Shown: positions 19,326 through 23,183 of the stretch, one piece after another
Position numbering within the stretch: the stretch's first letter is position 1
Layout of the letters: the number at the start of each line of letters is the position of its first letter
Assembly (NCBI GenBank): GCA_016987375.1
Contig: PJRA01000444.1
Coordinates: forward strand, 184,112 to 207,294
Direction of reading: 5' to 3'
DNA from: Brachionus koreanus
Lineage: Eukaryota > Rotifera > Eurotatoria > Ploima > Brachionidae
Length of the DNA: 23,183 nucleotides
Translations under genes and position numbers: made by a program
Notes under the pieces: model-generated
Database searches by the model: none
What the model was told of the DNA's origin: nothing
The model's input: the letters and a program-made list of their open reading frames with translations, nothing else

Positions 19326-19375
19326 TAACCCTGAAGGGGCGAAAGCCCAAAGGTTTTAACAAAAAAAAAAAATTA
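19326..19375 (+). repeat. GNRA-capped hairpin before an A-run
   Basis: GGGC (19337-19340), loop GAAA, GCCC (19345-19348) is a perfect stem with a GNRA tetraloop, preceded by CCCTGAAGGG, which could form an alternative stem. An A-run follows about a dozen bases later. The reading frame that covers this stretch is mostly A/T-run residues and I do not call it a gene. It could be a retroelement 3' end of a different type from those near 1065 and 10370, inside the piggyBac-like element. Confidence 0.4.
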
Positions 19376-19568
19376 AATGAAAACTAATTGTTTGATTTGT
19401 AAATTTATTATTTATTTCAAATAAGATTTGTCAATTAAAAAAAATTTGCTTGGGTCAAAAATGACCTAGTTTTCGTCAACAACGTATTTTTCGACGGATA
19501 AGGGTTAATAAAATTTTTTTTTCTTGTTTGATTATTGAATTATTAAATGAATATAACCAAGCATTTAA

Positions 19569-19766
19569 ACTCATCTCCTTTTCAAGTACCTTTTTGAGCA
19601 ACAGCTCCAATCTGACACAGAGGCTGCTGCATCGAGTTGATCATCTACACTGAAAATTTTACCCAGTCGAAACCGGTCCCCCATTTTTTGATGAAAGGGG
19701 TTTAAACAAGGAGATGATCAGGAGATGAGCTCCTCCCCATTATCCACTAGGATAGAATAGGGTTAA
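19569..19766. repeat. Nested fold-back, GC-richer, unidentified
   Basis: Outer arms are CTCATCTCCT (19570-19579) and AGGAGATGAG (19720-19729). Inner arms are TGATCATCT (19638-19646) and AGATGATCA (19712-19720). The innermost arms are a C-run (19678-19682) and a G-run (19697-19700). All are nested. A GGAGATGA direct repeat (19710-19717 and 19721-19728) allows a second register for the outer stem. The loop is GC-rich for this genome. An AGGGTTAA, like the end of the piggyBac-like element, occurs again at 19759-19766. It could be a foldback transposon end or a structured RNA. Confidence 0.5.
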
Positions 19767-19938
19767 AAAAAAAATTTAAACTAGACAAAGTAGCCTATTC
19801 AAAGCACTATGACATAGATGTTTAATGAAAACGAAAAAAAATTAGAATTTGTAGAAAAAATTTTATGTATGAACGATTCGGTTTAAAATGCAAAAAAAAA
19901 GACGAATAAAAATTTTAACTAAAATTAATACAAAAAAA

Positions 19939-21318
19939 TTAGCTATATTTATCATATAAAATTGTAAATACAATTGAAAATAGAAAAACAGCGGCTACTG
20001 TTGACAATATTCCATTTTTAAATAGTGTTTCAGTGTGCAATTCAAGTCTAGCAGTTTGATTTCTTCTTTTAGCTTCTTCAAGTTCTTCAGCAGCCTCCAT
20101 TACTTTCTTAATCGAATCACATTCTTCATCATAATCAAAATGAATGCCATCACAGTCCCACAGCCATTTGCTTGCGATAACATTCAATGGTGCTGGATAC
20201 TCAATCCAATCTAATATTCTGGCCAAGCTCAAAAAATAGACATCAGTCTTTTGAACTAATCCATCAGGTTTGACCGTGGTAGCTTTGCTCACAAAATCTA
20301 CCAATGCTTCTGTCAATACATCACCAAATTTGTCAAACCAGCTCAACTCTATGTTAATGATGTATGGCGCCTTATTAGTTGTATAGTGTCGTTTAAAATT
20401 TTCTACCAAAAAATCAGTTAGAATTGTACTATTTATTAATTCTTTGGGTAAACAATTTTTATTCTCAAGTCTATTGTCTGCAATATCATCTCTAATTAAT
20501 GTTGGACATGGAAATTTACTTTCAACATTTAAGTAATGCAAAGGAAAGATCCAAACCGAACTCATAGAACAATTTGATTGACCATTGCAAAGTGATTTTT
20601 TTGTTGGACAAGTCGGACATGAATAATTGGCGGGGAAATCCATTGTATGTGGCCACAATCTAAGACCATTGTGACGCTTAATATCCTCGGGGCCAACAAC
20701 CACAGATGAGTCGTATTTGAACCCGAATTTCTTGAGAGCTTTGAAATGTGCGTTTCCTCTCTGGTCTAAAAATGGAACACGGAAGCCGCGCAAAAATGAT
20801 TTGTTTATTCTAGACTTATTAGCAATGTTTTTCTTTTGCTTTAGAATGTTTTCTTCGGCACTGTCAGATCGCCACTTTCGGAAGTACTGGCCCAGCGAGT
20901 CACAATCAGTATACGGACAGCTGTATTTCGGAGCGCTCACACCAATCTCATTATTGTTATTAAACAAAGTTTGTGCAAAGCAATAGTCAGTTGTTCCATT
21001 GCCGGTTTCGGCTATGAAAAAAGTCGCCTGAATTGGACAACCATTCGGATTTTTGTACAAAGGATTTAGGATTTTTTTAATGTATCTTGAGTGACTGGAA
21101 GTTAGAACACCGTTGAATGTCAAAGAAACCATCATTGGTGTGTCATCAAAATGAACTGACATTGGCCGATCAGTATCTGAACACTTGCACAATGGAAGTC
21201 GGCAATTTAAAAAGTTGCACTCTTCAATTTTTTCCGTTTTGATCATTTCCTGGGCCGTAAAATCATTGTACGGCAAGTAGAATAAAACAAAGCTAAGCAA
21301 AAAAATCAAATTTTTCAT
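19939..21318 (-). CDS. Chitin-deacetylase-like protein, probable pseudoenzyme
   Basis: A single intronless frame of 459 residues from an ATG at 21318. Residues 1-22 are a signal peptide (MKNLIFLLSFVLFYLPYNDF). A short Cys-rich lead (CNFLNCRLPLCKC) precedes the polysaccharide-deacetylase (NodB, CE4) domain from about residue 61. Family features kept are NPNGCPIQATFFIA, the RGFRVPFL block (177-184), LWPHTMDFP and a Cys-rich loop (CPTCPTKKSLC). The metal-binding motifs are lost: TFDD is TFNG (67-70), and the HxxxH motif is replaced by NEIGVSAPKY (123-132). A charged helix (EELEEAKRRN) and a hydrophobic segment with a short tail (AAVFLFSIVFTILYDKYS) end the protein, so it may be membrane-tethered. 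CE4 enzymes deacetylate chitin using a metal held by an Asp and two His; this copy should not. A chitin-binding or matrix role is inference. The next gene upstream, a DEG/ENaC channel on the same strand, ends 265 bases away. Confidence 0.9.
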   Translation of the reverse strand: MKNLIFLLSFVLFYLPYNDFTAQEMIKTEKIEECNFLNCRLPLCKCSDTDRPMSVHFDDTPMMVSLTFNGVLTSSHSRYIKKILNPLYKNPNGCPIQATFFIAETGNGTTDYCFAQTLFNNNNEIGVSAPKYSCPYTDCDSLGQYFRKWRSDSAEENILKQKKNIANKSRINKSFLRGFRVPFLDQRGNAHFKALKKFGFKYDSSVVVGPEDIKRHNGLRLWPHTMDFPANYSCPTCPTKKSLCNGQSNCSMSSVWIFPLHYLNVESKFPCPTLIRDDIADNRLENKNCLPKELINSTILTDFLVENFKRHYTTNKAPYIINIELSWFDKFGDVLTEALVDFVSKATTVKPDGLVQKTDVYFLSLARILDWIEYPAPLNVIASKWLWDCDGIHFDYDEECDSIKKVMEAAEELEEAKRRNQTARLELHTETLFKNGILSTVAAVFLFSIVFTILYDKYS

Positions 21319-21557
21319 CTTTTTTTTAAAAATTAAAAACTAATTCAAAATAAATTTCAATTTTTTTTTCCAAAACATGTTATTTTTATATTTTTAGAAT
21401 TTTCTCATGTACAATTAAAAATGAATGAAAAGTTCAAGTCTCGCTTAAATCTTTATAAAAATTTTACACAATTTTTTATTTTTCAAATTTTTGCAAATTG
21501 AATTTTTCACAAAAAAAAAAAACAACAAAATTAAATTAATAATTGATTTTTTTTCAG

Positions 21558-21563
21558 TTTATT
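21558..21563 (-). terminator. Polyadenylation signal of the DEG/ENaC gene
   Basis: TTTATT on the plus strand is AATAAA on the minus strand, about 20 bases downstream of the DEG/ENaC stop codon. Confidence 0.5.
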
Positions 21564-21583
21564 TAATTGATTTTCTAAAATTG

Positions 21584-23059
21584 CTATTTTTTTATGACTA
21601 TGACTTTATTTTTCTTGCTGGTTAAACATTTGCAAACAACTTTCATGATTAAATCAATAAATTCGACTAAGCTAACAAAACTAATTCCCATAAATAAGCC
21701 AAAAGTTCCACCAATGCTGCTAATTAGTCCCTCAAATGTAATACTCGCACTCTCTGTGATTTCTGTCTGCTTCATGTAATCATAGTAAATATTCACTGCT
21801 AAAATATTTTCACTCAATTCTTGAACAGTTAAATTTGTCTTATTATTAAAAAAAGACCTTATTTTGTCATTATTTGCCAATTCTCTTGCATAAGACGCTG
21901 ATGGATATTTACTTTCTGACTTTATAAAAGTATAGCTAACTGATTCGCATTCCAATGGACACAATTTTCTCAATTTAGTTTTATAATCTGATGCTGTAAT
22001 TTCTGCGAAAACTTGAATAGCACAACTTTGTTCTTCAAATGTGTCGCATAAATTCCTGCTTTCGGGCACAAAATTAGCACTAAGGTCATAACAGTAGCAT
22101 TTTCTCAAAATCTCTGAATTAATGTAAGCATAAAAGCAGTCAGTTTGCCGATAGGTTAAATTTGATGCTAGAACTTTTGTGTAATATTCTGAATCAAATG
22201 AGTCAATTGAGACCAAATTATTGACACATTGACTGTAAGGATAAGGCATCAGTTTGCTTGTTGTACGCTCTAAAACAAGATTAGAGTATGTCCCAGGAGC
22301 TATGCTAAAACCTTGTCCAACTAGAGGCCTAAAAGGATTGTCATTGATGAAAACATTTGCTCCATTCGATAGACTTAGAGTCTCGCGTCTGTCCGGAATA
22401 CCCACAAACAATTCGATCATTAAACCATTATACTTGCCCGTATGATAGGACTTTTTTGTCTCAGACAACTTTTGAATTGAATTAAATTGATAGCAATTGC
22501 CATATTCGGTGTCATGAAACCATATCCAATCACTTTGATCACATTTTTGAAAATTAAATATACAACTGATAAACATTTTATCAAAAGAAATTGAAATGTT
22601 GTTACTTTTGTCTAGTGAAAGTGTTTTCAAGTAGACTGAACTCAAATAGCGAATGAAATTGAAATTAAAATAAAATTTTGAATCTTGGCCGTCAAATATT
22701 TGATCTAATAAGACCGAATCGGTCAGATTTTCAAGATTGTTTTTGATAAAGTAAGATTTCAAATGCTGAAAAATAGTTTCAGTTGTGAATGGGTTTATGT
22801 TACAAATGGTCACAGCCGGAAATGCTAGTGAATCTTTGTCGACTAGTCTTATTTTGGTCACAACATCGAAATTAAGATAGTTGATTATGTTCAAAGTTAC
22901 TGTCCACAAGCATGCGCCAATCGATATTAGAAATAGGAAAATCCACACTATTCGAATGGCAAGAATATTTTGAGAAAAAATGTGGCGTACTCCGTGTACA
23001 GAAGTGTTTTCAGTCCACTCTTTGAAAATCTTCCATGCATTTTCTTTTGAATCTTTCAT
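21584..23059 (-). CDS. DEG/ENaC (amiloride-sensitive) sodium channel subunit
   Basis: A single intronless frame of 491 residues. I chose the ATG at 23059; the frame can be extended 7 codons to a TTG, but there is no reason to use it. The topology is that of the family: a short cytoplasmic N-terminus with the conserved HG pair (H22-G23), membrane helix 1 at about 33-58, FPAVTICNINPF (80-91), a large Cys-rich extracellular domain (including CYCYDL and CPLECESVSYTF), membrane helix 2 at about 445-472 and a short Lys-rich cytoplasmic tail. The GxS selectivity-filter motif is present as GIS (458-460) after LISSIGGTFGLFM. DEG/ENaC subunits trimerise into Na+-selective channels gated by mechanical force, acid or peptides; the gating stimulus cannot be told from the sequence. 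The lack of introns contrasts with the UNC-93-like and HADHB genes and could mean an origin by retroposition, but no poly-A remnant or target duplication is evident. Confidence 0.93.
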   Translation of the reverse strand: MKDSKENAWKIFKEWTENTSVHGVRHIFSQNILAIRIVWIFLFLISIGACLWTVTLNIINYLNFDVVTKIRLVDKDSLAFPAVTICNINPFTTETIFQHLKSYFIKNNLENLTDSVLLDQIFDGQDSKFYFNFNFIRYLSSVYLKTLSLDKSNNISISFDKMFISCIFNFQKCDQSDWIWFHDTEYGNCYQFNSIQKLSETKKSYHTGKYNGLMIELFVGIPDRRETLSLSNGANVFINDNPFRPLVGQGFSIAPGTYSNLVLERTTSKLMPYPYSQCVNNLVSIDSFDSEYYTKVLASNLTYRQTDCFYAYINSEILRKCYCYDLSANFVPESRNLCDTFEEQSCAIQVFAEITASDYKTKLRKLCPLECESVSYTFIKSESKYPSASYARELANNDKIRSFFNNKTNLTVQELSENILAVNIYYDYMKQTEITESASITFEGLISSIGGTFGLFMGISFVSLVEFIDLIMKVVCKCLTSKKNKVIVIKK

Positions 23060-23183
23060 TTTTATTTTTATGACAATCAATCAATGATTTTTATTTTCTT
23101 TTTGTAGTTTTGAAATTTCAAAGTATTTAAGCGAGAAAAAAAAATAATAAAATAAATTTTTTATAAAATTTAATTTATTTTTA

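Larger units (their letters stand above)
18763..19508. mobile_element. piggyBac-like ends around a short non-coding interior
   Basis: The right end, read on the minus strand from 19508, gives TTAA, then CCCTTATCCGTCG, and farther in GTTGTTGACGAAAAC and TAGGTCATTTTTGACCCA (down to 19451). The left side has GTTGTAGGCGAAAATGGGTC and ATTTTTACCCA at 18763-18793 in inverted orientation. The inner 30 or so bases of the two ends therefore match closely. A TTAA target site and a CCC terminus are hallmarks of piggyBac elements. The outer part of the left end is lost or diverged: I see no TTAA-CCC there. The interior of about 650 bp has no credible ORF, so it would be a miniature, non-autonomous copy. 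Confidence 0.5.

Noticed and set aside
19145..19387. 80-codon plus-strand ORF
   Set aside because: It starts at a non-ATG codon, is almost entirely Lys, Ile, Phe, Asn and Leu from A/T tracts, and covers a hairpin and A-run. It lies inside the piggyBac-like element.

Overview
This is a eukaryotic, invertebrate-like genomic window. It is very AT-rich: most of it is A/T runs, with GC rising inside genes and transposon relics. Genes are interrupted by very short GT-AG introns (49-67 bp wherever no transposon has landed). The gene content is animal: a DEG/ENaC channel, an UNC-93-like membrane protein, a chitin-deacetylase-like protein, the mitochondrial trifunctional protein beta subunit and a Neuralized-domain protein. 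Base composition, tiny introns and gene types would fit a monogonont rotifer such as Brachionus, but that is inference. There is no operon, rRNA, tRNA or CRISPR.

Layout. Positions 7587 to 1165 (minus) hold four phase-compatible exons that join into one gene. Its product has an N-terminal Neuralized (NHR) domain, a GTPase-like Roc region whose nucleotide-binding motifs look degraded, and a COR domain; the 3' end lies outside the window. Two introns of this gene are swollen by mobile elements: a mariner-type transposase relic and a hAT-like terminal-inverted-repeat element in one, and a non-LTR retrotransposon relic with a fold-back repeat in the other. Positions 7588-11000 carry no host gene that I can support, only retroelement debris and small repeats. 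Positions 12633 to 11035 (minus) encode a complete five-exon UNC-93-like protein of 458 residues. Positions 12634-15990 are intergenic, with decayed reverse transcriptase fragments and a degenerate tandem repeat. Positions 15995-17495 (plus) encode a complete three-exon HADHB (463 residues). Positions 17500-19900 hold decayed coding fragments, a piggyBac-like pair of ends and two fold-back structures. Positions 21318 to 19939 and 23059 to 21584 (both minus, intronless, tandem) encode a chitin-deacetylase-like protein that has lost its metal-binding motifs, and a DEG/ENaC channel subunit.

The genes do not form a shared pathway. HADHB is mitochondrial fatty-acid oxidation; UNC-93-like and DEG/ENaC are membrane proteins; the deacetylase-like protein is extracellular or membrane-tethered; the NHR-Roc-COR protein is probably a cytoplasmic scaffold or regulator. 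The most unusual item is the NHR-Roc-COR fusion with an apparently dead GTPase core. Next come the dead deacetylase and a small family of stem-loop plus A-rich-tail repeats that look like retroelement 3' ends.
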